6,007 nt of DNA, taken from contig JAIJEI010000129.1 in assembly GCA_022739095.1 (NCBI GenBank), positions 1 to 6,007 on the forward strand. Direction: 5' to 3'. Position 1 is the stretch's first letter. Every line of letters begins with the position of its first letter. Made by a program: the position numbers and the translations under genes. Shown here piece after piece: positions 1-6,007 of this stretch. The stretch is from Bifidobacterium sp. Lineage in GTDB: Bacteria > Actinomycetota > Actinomycetes > Actinomycetales > Bifidobacteriaceae. The notes below the pieces were generated by a model. That model made no database searches, had not been told where the DNA came from, and worked only from the letters and a program-made list of their open reading frames with translations.

Positions 1-84
1 GACCGTAAAGACTTGGCCTGAGCGGCCCGGAGCGTGTCCGGCAACACACACCCCAACCCACCCGAGGTCAGCTGCAATGGAAGG

Positions 85-3000
85 CTAAAGCATGGGCTTG
101 AGGAACTTGCCGGTCCATGAGGCTTCGCATTCGGCAACCTGTTCGGGCGTGCCCTGCGTGACGATGGTGCCGCCTCCGTCGCCGCCCTCGGGACCGAGAT
201 CGATCAGCCAATCGGCCTCCTTGATCACATCCAGATTGTGTTCGATGACGATGACCGTATTGCCCTTGTCCACCAGGGACTGCAGCACCTTGAGCAGCTT
301 GTTCACGTCTTCGAAGTGCAGGCCAGTGGTCGGCTCGTCGAGGATGTACACGGTTTTGCCGTCGGATCGGCGCTGCAGCTCGGTTGCGAGCTTGACGCGC
401 TGCGATTCGCCGCCGGACAGGGTGGGTGCGGGCTGGCCGAGGCGGATGTAGCCGAGGCCGACGTCCACGAGGGTCTTCAGGTATCGAGAGATGCCGGTGT
501 ACGCCTTGAAGAAGTCGGCGGCCTCCTCGATGGGCATGTTGAGGATGTCGGCCACGGTCTTGCCGTTGTACGTGACTTCGAGGGTCTCGCGGTTGTATCG
601 TTTGCCGTGGCAGACCTCGCAGTCCACGTAGACGTCAGGCAGGAAGTTCATTTCGATCTTCAGCGTGCCGTCGCCGTGGCAGGCCTCGCATCGGCCGCCT
701 TTGACGTTGAAGCTGAAGCGGCCGGGCCCGTAGCCGCGCACCTGGGCTTCGGGAGTCTTGGCGAACAGGGTGCGGATCTTGTCCCACACACCGGTGTAGG
801 TGGCGGGGTTGGATCGCGGCGTGCGGCCGATCGGGTTCTGGTCGACGTGGATCACCTTGCGCACCTGGTCCACGCCTTCCACGCGCCTGTGGCGGCCGGG
901 TACGATGCGTGCACCGTTGAGCTTGTCGGCGAGCACCGGGTAGAGGATCGTGTTGACCAGCGAGGATTTGCCGGAGCCGGAGACGCCGGTGACCACGGTG
1001 AGCACGCCGAGCGGGAAGCTCACGTCGATGTTCTTGAGGTTGTTCTCGCGGGCACCCACGACTTTGAGCACCTGGGTCTTGCGCACTTTGCGGCGCTTGG
1101 CGGGCACGGCGATTTCGCGGCGGCGAGCGATGTAGTCGCCGGTGATGGAACGCTTCGCCTCGATGAGGTGCTTGGCCGGGCCGGAGTAGATGACCTCGCC
1201 ACCGTGTTCGCCGGCACCGGGGCCGATGTCGACCAGCCAGTCGGCCTGACGAATGGTGTCTTCATCGTGTTCGACCACGATCAGCGTATTGCCAAGGTCT
1301 CGCAGATGATGCAGGGTTTCGATGAGACGTTCGTTGTCGCGCTGGTGCAGGCCGATGGATGGCTCGTCGAGCACGTACATGACGCCGACCAGACCGGAGC
1401 CGATCTGCGTGGCGAGTCGGATGCGCTGCGCTTCTCCGCCGGACAGAGTGGCGGCCGCGCGCGAGAGGGTCAGGTAGTCGAGGCCGACGTCGTTTAGGAA
1501 GCCGAGTCGGGCCTTGATCTCCTTGAGCACTTCGCCGGCGATCAGCTGCGCCGAGCCATCGAATTTCAGGCCGTTGATCCAGGCGAGTTCGCGTACGACG
1601 GGCATGTCGCATACGTCAAAAATTGATTTGCCGTCCACGGTGACCGCGAGCACCTCGGGCTTCAGACGACGTCCGTGACAGACCTGGCAGGGCACTTCGC
1701 GCATGTACGACTCGTAGTATTCGCGCATGGACTGCGAATCGGTTTCGTCGTGGCGGCGCATGAGCGTGCGGATCACGCCTTCGAAGCCGGTGGAGTATTC
1801 GCGCAGGCGTCCCCAGCGATTGCGGTAGGAGACGTTGACCTTGAAGTCGTGGCCGTAGAGGATGTCGTGCCTGACGTCGTCCGGCAGGTCCTGCCAAGGG
1901 GTCCTCATGGAAAAGCCCATTTCCTTGGCCAGACCTTCGAGGATGTGGCCGTAGTACTGGGAGGTCATCTTGGTGCCGCTCCACGGTTCGATGACGCCGT
2001 CGGCCAGTGACTTGTCCGGGTCGGAGATGATGAGATCCGGGTCGATTTCCAGTTTGAAGCCGAGACCGGTGCAGGCGGGGCAGGCACCGTAGGGGGCGTT
2101 GAAGGAGAAGGTGCGCGGCTCGACCTCGTCGAGTTCGAGCGTGTGCCCGTTCGGGCAGCTGCGGTGTTCGGAGAACGGCTGGCGGCGGGCCGGGCTGCCT
2201 TCCTCCTCGTCCACGAAGTCGATGACGATGCTGCCGTTGGCGAGCTTGAGGGCGGTTTCCACCGAATCAGTCAAACGTTGGCGGATACCGTCCTTGACCA
2301 CGAGTCGGTCGACCACGACCTCGATGGTGTGCTTCTTCTGCTTGGTGAGTTTGATGTCGTCGGACAGCTGCGTCATCTCGCCGTCGATGAGCGCGCGGGC
2401 GTAGCCGTCGGAGCGCAGCAGCTCGATCATATCCACGAACTCGCCCTTGCGGCCCTTGACCACGGGCGCAAGAATCTGGAATCGAGTGCGCTCCGGGTAG
2501 CCGAGCAGCGTGTCGACGATCTGCTGCGGGGTCTGGGAGGCGACGGGTTCGCCGCATTCAGGGCAGTGCGGGATGCCGGTGCGGGCGAACAGCAGTCGCA
2601 GGTAATCGTAGATTTCGGTGATGGTGCCGACGGTCGAACGCGGGTTGCGGTTGGTAGTCTTCTGGTCGATGGAGACGGCCGGGCTCAGGCCCTCGATGAA
2701 GTCGACGTCGGGCTTGTCCATCTGGCCCAGGAACTGGCGGGCGTAGGCGGACAGGGATTCGACGTAGCGTCGCTGACCTTCGGCGAACAGGGTGTCGAAC
2801 GCGAGCGAGGATTTGCCGGAACCGGACAGGCCGGTGAACACGACCATGCGGTTGCGCGGAATCGCCAGGTCGACGTTCTTGAGGTTGTGTTCGCGCGCGC
2901 CCTGAATCGTGATCTTGAGATCGTTCGGGATGTGCGAAATATCAGCTACCAGCGAACCGTCATGTTCGATCAGCGGTGCCTTTTTGATCTCCCGGCTCAG

Positions 3001-3120
3001 GAAGGAGTCGCTGGTCATCACCTTTTCGACGATGACCTCACCGTTCTTGCCCTTGCTGGTTTTCGCGCCCGTTGCGCTTGTTGCGCGCCTTGCGCCAGTC
3101 CGCGTTGCCGCCACAGCCAC
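85..3120 (-). CDS. uvrA: UvrA, excinuclease ABC subunit A
   Basis: Complete 1011-residue UvrA, the cytoplasmic damage-sensing ATPase dimer that loads UvrB onto lesions in nucleotide excision repair. Seen: Walker A I GLSGSGKSS (97-105, K103); CPEC (186-189); zinc module C322/H326/C347/C350; CQVC (478-481); signature I LSGGEAQR (from 559); Walker B I VLDEPSIGLH (D585, E586); Walker A II GVSGSGKSS (712-720, K718); zinc module C811/C814/C834/C837; signature II LSGGESQR (from 901); Walker B II ILDEPTTGLH (D928, E929); family-typical end FLKPML. By analogy with E. coli UvrA the UvrB-binding region should be about 197-315. Start is GTG at 3118-3120, chosen for the strong Shine-Dalgarno at 3125-3132. 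Relative to E. coli UvrA (940 aa) there is an N-terminal extension of about 66 residues, the first 34 being Ala/Thr/Arg/Lys-rich. An in-frame ATG at 3016-3018 (M35) is the alternative start but has GG only 2 bases upstream. No frameshift or missing catalytic residue seen. A LexA box upstream indicates SOS control. Confidence 0.98.
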   Translation of the reverse strand: MAVAATRTGARRATSATGAKTSKGKNGEVIVEKVMTSDSFLSREIKKAPLIEHDGSLVADISHIPNDLKITIQGAREHNLKNVDLAIPRNRMVVFTGLSGSGKSSLAFDTLFAEGQRRYVESLSAYARQFLGQMDKPDVDFIEGLSPAVSIDQKTTNRNPRSTVGTITEIYDYLRLLFARTGIPHCPECGEPVASQTPQQIVDTLLGYPERTRFQILAPVVKGRKGEFVDMIELLRSDGYARALIDGEMTQLSDDIKLTKQKKHTIEVVVDRLVVKDGIRQRLTDSVETALKLANGSIVIDFVDEEEGSPARRQPFSEHRSCPNGHTLELDEVEPRTFSFNAPYGACPACTGLGFKLEIDPDLIISDPDKSLADGVIEPWSGTKMTSQYYGHILEGLAKEMGFSMRTPWQDLPDDVRHDILYGHDFKVNVSYRNRWGRLREYSTGFEGVIRTLMRRHDETDSQSMREYYESYMREVPCQVCHGRRLKPEVLAVTVDGKSIFDVCDMPVVRELAWINGLKFDGSAQLIAGEVLKEIKARLGFLNDVGLDYLTLSRAAATLSGGEAQRIRLATQIGSGLVGVMYVLDEPSIGLHQRDNERLIETLHHLRDLGNTLIVVEHDEDTIRQADWLVDIGPGAGEHGGEVIYSGPAKHLIEAKRSITGDYIARRREIAVPAKRRKVRKTQVLKVVGARENNLKNIDVSFPLGVLTVVTGVSGSGKSSLVNTILYPVLADKLNGARIVPGRHRRVEGVDQVRKVIHVDQNPIGRTPRSNPATYTGVWDKIRTLFAKTPEAQVRGYGPGRFSFNVKGGRCEACHGDGTLKIEMNFLPDVYVDCEVCHGKRYNRETLEVTYNGKTVADILNMPIEEAADFFKAYTGISRYLKTLVDVGLGYIRLGQPAPTLSGGESQRVKLATELQRRSDGKTVYILDEPTTGLHFEDVNKLLKVLQSLVDKGNTVIVIEHNLDVIKEADWLIDLGPEGGDGGGTIVTQGTPEQVAECEASWTGKFLKPML

Positions 3121-3124
3121 ACCC

Positions 3125-3132
3125 CACCTTCC
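3125..3132 (-). promoter_or_regulatory. Ribosome binding site of uvrA
   Basis: Read on the minus strand this is GGAAGGTG, with GGAAGG ending 6 bases before the GTG codon at 3118-3120. This supports the GTG start over the internal ATG (M35), and over an out-of-frame ATG at 3132-3134 that overlaps the site itself. Confidence 0.7.
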
Positions 3133-3145
3133 ATCTCACCGTTCC

Positions 3146-3167
3146 CGCGCGCACGGTCATGCGCGCG
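3146..3167 (-). other. GC-rich hairpin in the uvrA 5' leader
   Basis: Inverted repeat of 8 Watson-Crick pairs (3146-3153 with 3160-3167) plus one G-U closing pair in the minus-strand RNA, around a 4-base loop GACC. It lies between the candidate -10 element and the ribosome binding site, ending 13 bases before the latter. No T-run follows it on the minus strand, so it is not an intrinsic terminator for uvrA. A role in message stability or translation is inference; it could also be a by-product of GC-rich sequence. Confidence 0.4.
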
Positions 3168-3181
3168 CCAAATCTGTCCCA

Positions 3182-3204
3182 AGGATACCCGAACACACGA
3201 CCAA
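3182..3204 (-). promoter_or_regulatory. Candidate uvrA promoter, possibly of PafBC (RecA-independent) type
   Basis: On the minus strand TTGGTCGTG (3204-3196), 8 bases, then TATCCT (3187-3182). TATCCT is a plausible -10. The mycobacterial RecA-independent damage promoter recognised by PafBC is known as TTGTCRGTG-N8-TANNNT; spacing and -10 fit and 6 of 9 upstream positions match, but the three central ones (GTC for TCR) do not. As an ordinary sigma-A promoter, TTCGAA (3211-3206, inside and beside the LexA box) would be a poor -35 at 18 bases spacing. Predicted start of transcription is near 3175, giving a leader of about 55 bases. The -10 element is better supported than the PafBC assignment. 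Confidence 0.4.
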
Positions 3205-3206
3205 AT

Positions 3207-3222
3207 TCGAACGCTTGTTCGA
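3207..3222 (-). promoter_or_regulatory. LexA operator (SOS box) of uvrA
   Basis: TCGAACAAGCGTTCGA on the minus strand is a perfect 6+6 palindrome around 4 bases. It matches the mycobacterial LexA consensus TCGAAC-N4-GTTCGA exactly, and also the Bacillus-type CGAACRNRYGTTYG. It sits 86 bases upstream of the uvrA GTG and just upstream of the candidate -10, overlapping where a -35 region would be, a position suited to repression. LexA control of uvrA is well established in other bacteria; here it is inferred from the site. No second copy is seen in the window. Confidence 0.88.
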
Positions 3223-3258
3223 TGGCGTGTCAGGCCGGAAATCTGAACCATAGCATGC

Positions 3259-3283
3259 AAAATTCCGGACCATCAATGGACCG
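3259..3283 (-). terminator. Possible weak intrinsic terminator after the jetC-like gene
   Basis: Minus-strand hairpin: arms 3277-3283 and 3266-3272, 3+3 base pairs with one central T-T mismatch, loop TTGA, followed by GAATTTTGC (T-run 3262-3259). It begins 32 bases past the stop codon of the upstream gene. A second short hairpin, CCGGC-GTC-GCCGG at 3309-3297, lies only 6 bases past the stop but has no T-run. Together they may end or attenuate the upstream transcript before the uvrA promoter. The mismatch and the spacer between stem and T-run make this weak. Confidence 0.35.
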
Positions 3284-3315
3284 AAACGTCTTAATACCGG
3301 CGACGCCGGGATTGC

Positions 3316-6007
3316 TCATTCGGCAACCCCGTCATCCTTCAATATATCCGACGATGATTCATCGTCCATGTCATTCTGATGCAGCACGGCCTCGCGCAGG
3401 GAGGTGAGGCCGGTGTCAGGGTCCTTGTAGGTCACGTAGGCCTTGGTGGAGACCTCGAGGATTTCGCCGGTCTTGCTTTCCGGGGCGGAGACGATGACCT
3501 GGAATCCGAGGCGCGGCAGCACCGTGAGGGCGCGCTGCGTGTAACGGCCGTCGGCCTTGATGAGCGCCTCGTCGAGGAACAGCGTGGTGTACGAGGGTTC
3601 GCTGGTCAGGCCGCCGCCGAGCAGGTAGATGAGCGCCGCGCCGTATACGAACGAGGTGAGCTCCTGCAAGGCGCCGCCCGAACGACCACCGGTGGAGGTG
3701 ATGCGTTCGTCCGGGCCATCGGCATGATGCACGATGGCGTAGAAGGACGAGCGGCAGCGCGGGTCGAGATTGCGGGCGCCGTAGCTTTTCACACCGTTCG
3801 CGTCCTTGACCTGCGCGAGTTCGGCGCGCAGCAGCCCGACCATCGGCACGCAGGCCGCGAAGGCCTTGCGCGAGGCGTCGGAATCGTTGACGTCGGCGGA
3901 TTTCCAATCGTTCAGGGTGCCGATGACGCGGATGAGCTGCGCCCAGAAGGTGCGTTCGGGGCGGCGCACGTCCGCGTGCAGGGACAGGCTGCCGTGCTTG
4001 GGGCCGAACTGCTGGCCTTTGAGCATGGCGTTGATACGGTCGAGCTGGTCGTGGATGTCGCTGGCGTCCGTGTCGATGGCGCGCTTGATGGTCAGGAAGC
4101 TCCTGAGCAGCTGTTCGAGGCAGCGCCGGTATTCGGCATCGGTGGCGGCGACCGCGGCCAGTTGGGTGAGACTGGCGAGTTCGTCGAGATAGTACCGGTA
4201 GTCCTCCACGCTGGCGGTCAGCGAATCGTCGTCGGCCGCGTAGAGCGCGATGTAGGTGCTCATTTTCGATTCGACGCCGGTGCGCACGGCGTCGGCCTGG
4301 CTGTTCAGCAGGTTGATGCGGGAGGTCATGTCCTTGCCGATGCCGGCGATGGTGCGTTCGGGGAAGCTCTCCCCCGGCACCTGGGTTCCGGCCACGCCCG
4401 CGCCGATGATCATGTGCGCGCGCATGGCCGCGTCCGCCAGTCCGGCGAATCGGTTGTCGTAGGATTCGGCGAGCGCCGCCGTGACTTCGTCCGGCAGTGG
4501 GCCGGCGGTGGGACCGGCGGCGTCCGTCGTGCCGTTGTCGGCATGGTCGCGCAGCCAGATGAGCGCCGCTTCGACGGCGCTGCTGGCGCGGGCCGCGGCC
4601 TGGTCGGATTCGATGCGGCGGCGTTCCACACGGTCGAGTTCGGCGTTCAGTTCGTCGCGCTGTTTGGCGAGTTCGGCGAGTTTGGGATCATTTTTGATGG
4701 ATGCGATGGCGTCCTGCGTGTCCGTGATAGTCCGTTGCGCGCCGGCGATGTCGATGCGCTCCCAGGACGTGTAGGCGAGCTGGTTGGCCAGTTCGAGTTC
4801 GCGGTGGAGGTTATCGGACTGTGTCTTGGCGGCCGTGTAGTCGGTGTCGGCTTGGCTGAGCGCGTTGCGGGCGGCGTCGACCTGCGCTGCGAGCACGTTG
4901 AGGTAGGTTTCGTTGACGAATCCGATGACCTGGGCGCGGTCTTTGGTGCCGTGCTGGCCGCGTGCGCCGGATTTGATCTGACCGTCGGCCTGCACCTGAC
5001 GGTTGGTGCGGTCGGTGTCGTCGATGGCGGTGACGCATAGGGCGTCGAATCGTTCGGCCTGGGTCTGCGAGCGCAGCCAGTCGGCGAAGGGTGAGTCGTC
5101 GCGGTAGCGCAGTTTGCCGGACAGCCAGTCGCCGTCCTGTTCTCCGGTGAGTATGTTCGCGTGCGCGCCGGTGTCGTCGTAGTGGCGTGCGGTGTCCACG
5201 AACTGCCAGGTGCGTCGGGGCATGGTGCGCGGGTCGATGGTGCTGACTTTGGCGGCGAAGCCTTGTTCGTGGCGCTTGTCGACGAGGATGGTCTGGGCGA
5301 TGGGCGCGTAGGCGACGTTCATGGCGAGGCGCCAGTCTTCCTCGTGTTCGTTCACGTCCATGAGTTCGGCCACGTACGGCAGTTCGGCGGGGGTGAGTCC
5401 GGTGGCGCGGCAGAGCATGGCGCGGGTTTCGTCCATCTGCTGGGAGATGCGGGTGCGCTGGGAGCGTTGCCGGTCGAAGTCGCGTTGCAGTCGTTCGAGG
5501 TCGACGCGTGCGCCGGCCCGCGCGTTGATGGCGGCGGTGAGGGCTTCCTCGCATTCGCCGTCGCGTTTGTTGTATTCGCGTTTGAAGTTCACGGCGTTGA
5601 CGCGGCGTTCGTTCCAGGCCTGTTCGCTGCCGGGCAGCGTCTCGCCGATGGATGCGAACGTTTGTTCGATTCGCGTTCGGTTGGCTTGCACGTCTTCGAG
5701 GGTGCGGCGGGCCTGGTCGAGTTCGAGTTCGAGTTCGAGTCGGGTCAGGTTGCCGCCGTCCAGACCCTGCATCTGGCCTCGGATCATGTCGAGACGGGTG
5801 CGCAGGTCTTCGGTCCGGCGGCGCAGCAGCTTGGCCTCCGCCTCGCTGTTCTGCTGTTCGGCACGGTCAGCGGGCAGTTGGGCGGCGACTTCGCCGCGCA
5901 TGCGGGCTAATGCCCAGTCGCGCAGCACGGCCGGCACCGTGCCGTCGACGGCCGGCTTGACCGGTTCGAAGGCGCGGGCCTTGCCGCGTGCGGCGGCGTA
6001 TTCGCCG
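3316..6007 (-). CDS. jetC: JetC-like SMC/MukB-family ATPase of a Wadjet system, 5' end outside the window
   Basis: Partial gene: frame is open to the right edge, 896 residues visible, stop TGA at 3318-3316. The GTG at 5935-5937 is an internal Val codon, not the start. Family members are typically about 1100 residues, so roughly 200 N-terminal residues, including Walker A, should lie beyond the edge. Visible order: long charged helical arm rich in Arg, Glu, Gln and Leu (about 5900-5420); globular hinge-like region with LPYVAELMDVNEHEEDWR (about 5400-5280) and a GQHGTKDRAQ stretch near 4960, resembling the middle of SbcC/MukB-like JetC proteins; second arm (about 4890-3960); C-terminal ATPase head with signature STGGRSGGALQELTSF (3697-3650) and Walker B TLFLDEALIKAD (D at 3573-3571, E at 3570-3568). 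The last ~20 residues are acidic. In Wadjet, JetC with JetA (kleisin) and JetB extrudes DNA loops and JetD cuts circular plasmids; this is the likely role. Chromosome-acting MksB or another SbcC-like ATPase is the alternative. No jetD follows; uvrA does. Confidence 0.8.
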   Translation of the reverse strand, partial: GEYAAARGKARAFEPVKPAVDGTVPAVLRDWALARMRGEVAAQLPADRAEQQNSEAEAKLLRRRTEDLRTRLDMIRGQMQGLDGGNLTRLELELELDQARRTLEDVQANRTRIEQTFASIGETLPGSEQAWNERRVNAVNFKREYNKRDGECEEALTAAINARAGARVDLERLQRDFDRQRSQRTRISQQMDETRAMLCRATGLTPAELPYVAELMDVNEHEEDWRLAMNVAYAPIAQTILVDKRHEQGFAAKVSTIDPRTMPRRTWQFVDTARHYDDTGAHANILTGEQDGDWLSGKLRYRDDSPFADWLRSQTQAERFDALCVTAIDDTDRTNRQVQADGQIKSGARGQHGTKDRAQVIGFVNETYLNVLAAQVDAARNALSQADTDYTAAKTQSDNLHRELELANQLAYTSWERIDIAGAQRTITDTQDAIASIKNDPKLAELAKQRDELNAELDRVERRRIESDQAAARASSAVEAALIWLRDHADNGTTDAAGPTAGPLPDEVTAALAESYDNRFAGLADAAMRAHMIIGAGVAGTQVPGESFPERTIAGIGKDMTSRINLLNSQADAVRTGVESKMSTYIALYAADDDSLTASVEDYRYYLDELASLTQLAAVAATDAEYRRCLEQLLRSFLTIKRAIDTDASDIHDQLDRINAMLKGQQFGPKHGSLSLHADVRRPERTFWAQLIRVIGTLNDWKSADVNDSDASRKAFAACVPMVGLLRAELAQVKDANGVKSYGARNLDPRCRSSFYAIVHHADGPDERITSTGGRSGGALQELTSFVYGAALIYLLGGGLTSEPSYTTLFLDEALIKADGRYTQRALTVLPRLGFQVIVSAPESKTGEILEVSTKAYVTYKDPDTGLTSLREAVLHQNDMDDESSSDILKDDGVAE
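5717..5740. repeat. Four perfect tandem copies of a 6-base unit in jetC
   Basis: TCGAGT occurs four times head to tail on the plus strand. Read in the gene (minus strand) it encodes alternating Leu-Glu within the first helical arm (RLELELELDQ). Being 6 bases, gain or loss of a unit keeps the frame and would shift the coiled-coil heptad by two residues. Probably a chance product of Leu/Glu codon choice (CTC GAA), but a possible slippage site. Confidence 0.9.

Noticed and set aside
15..41. Overlapping small hairpins (GGCC-N5-GGCC and CCGGA-N5-TCCGG) as a uvrA terminator
   Set aside because: Stems of only 4-5 bp that share a base, with no solid T-run after them on the minus strand; too weak to call in GC-rich DNA.
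1..84. Possible start of a further minus-strand gene downstream of uvrA
   Set aside because: Several GTG/TTG codons open frames to the left edge, but fewer than 25 codons are visible, frames compete, and nothing is recognisable.
238..1497. Long plus-strand open frame (419 codons) opposite uvrA
   Set aside because: It is antisense to well-conserved uvrA motifs; high GC at third codon positions removes stops on the opposite strand. Product is Val/Gly/Ala/His-rich with no recognisable domain.
2143..3246. Plus-strand open frame (367 codons) opposite the uvrA 5' end and its promoter
   Set aside because: Shadow of uvrA; it also runs across the LexA box and leader, and encodes no recognisable protein.
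3018..3260. 80-codon minus-strand frame across the intergenic region
   Set aside because: It overlaps the operator, promoter and start of uvrA, has no clear ribosome binding site, and its second half is an out-of-frame Arg/Ala-rich reading of uvrA.
3379..5040. Plus-strand open frame (553 codons) opposite jetC
   Set aside because: Antisense shadow of the JetC-like frame, which carries recognisable ATPase motifs; same composition artefact.
5653..5684. LexA-like GTTCG/GAACG half-sites inside jetC
   Set aside because: No pair of half-sites has correct orientation and 4-base spacing; they fall within coding sequence where GTTCG and TCGAA are common from codon use.
1..6007. tRNA, rRNA, CRISPR array, insertion sequence or attachment site
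   Set aside because: No cloverleaf-like sequence, spaced direct repeats, transposase or terminal inverted repeats were found on reading both strands.

Overview
The window is GC-rich and gene-dense, and looks like chromosomal DNA of a high-GC Gram-positive bacterium. The UvrA sequence style, a GTG start, a perfect actinobacterial-type LexA box and overall codon use point to Actinobacteria, and Bifidobacterium is my best guess from memory of related proteins. No search was run, so genus is an inference. Both real genes read on the minus strand.

Layout, in map order: 1-84 is the short region downstream of uvrA, with no gene I can support. 85-3120 (minus) is a complete uvrA, the damage-recognition ATPase of nucleotide excision repair. 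3121-3315 is a 195-base intergenic region. For uvrA it holds a ribosome binding site, a GC-rich 5'-leader hairpin, a candidate -10 element and a perfect 16-base LexA/SOS operator. It also holds hairpins just after the upstream gene that may terminate it. 3316-6007 (minus) is the C-terminal ~896 residues of a large SMC/MukB-like coiled-coil ATPase. I assign this to JetC of the Wadjet anti-plasmid system (MksB family). Its N-terminus, with the Walker A motif, lies beyond the right edge.

Together: the right part is the 3' end of a probable Wadjet operon, a defence system in which JetABC extrudes DNA loops and the JetD nuclease cuts small circular DNA. The left part is an SOS-inducible repair gene. 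The two genes are co-directional but uvrA appears to have its own DNA-damage-controlled promoter. No jetD follows jetC, so the nuclease gene, if present, must be upstream of jetC (outside the window) or elsewhere. The system is known in outline. The points most worth checking are the SOS operator with a possible second damage-responsive promoter, the gene order with jetC last, and an unusual Ala in the JetC ABC signature.
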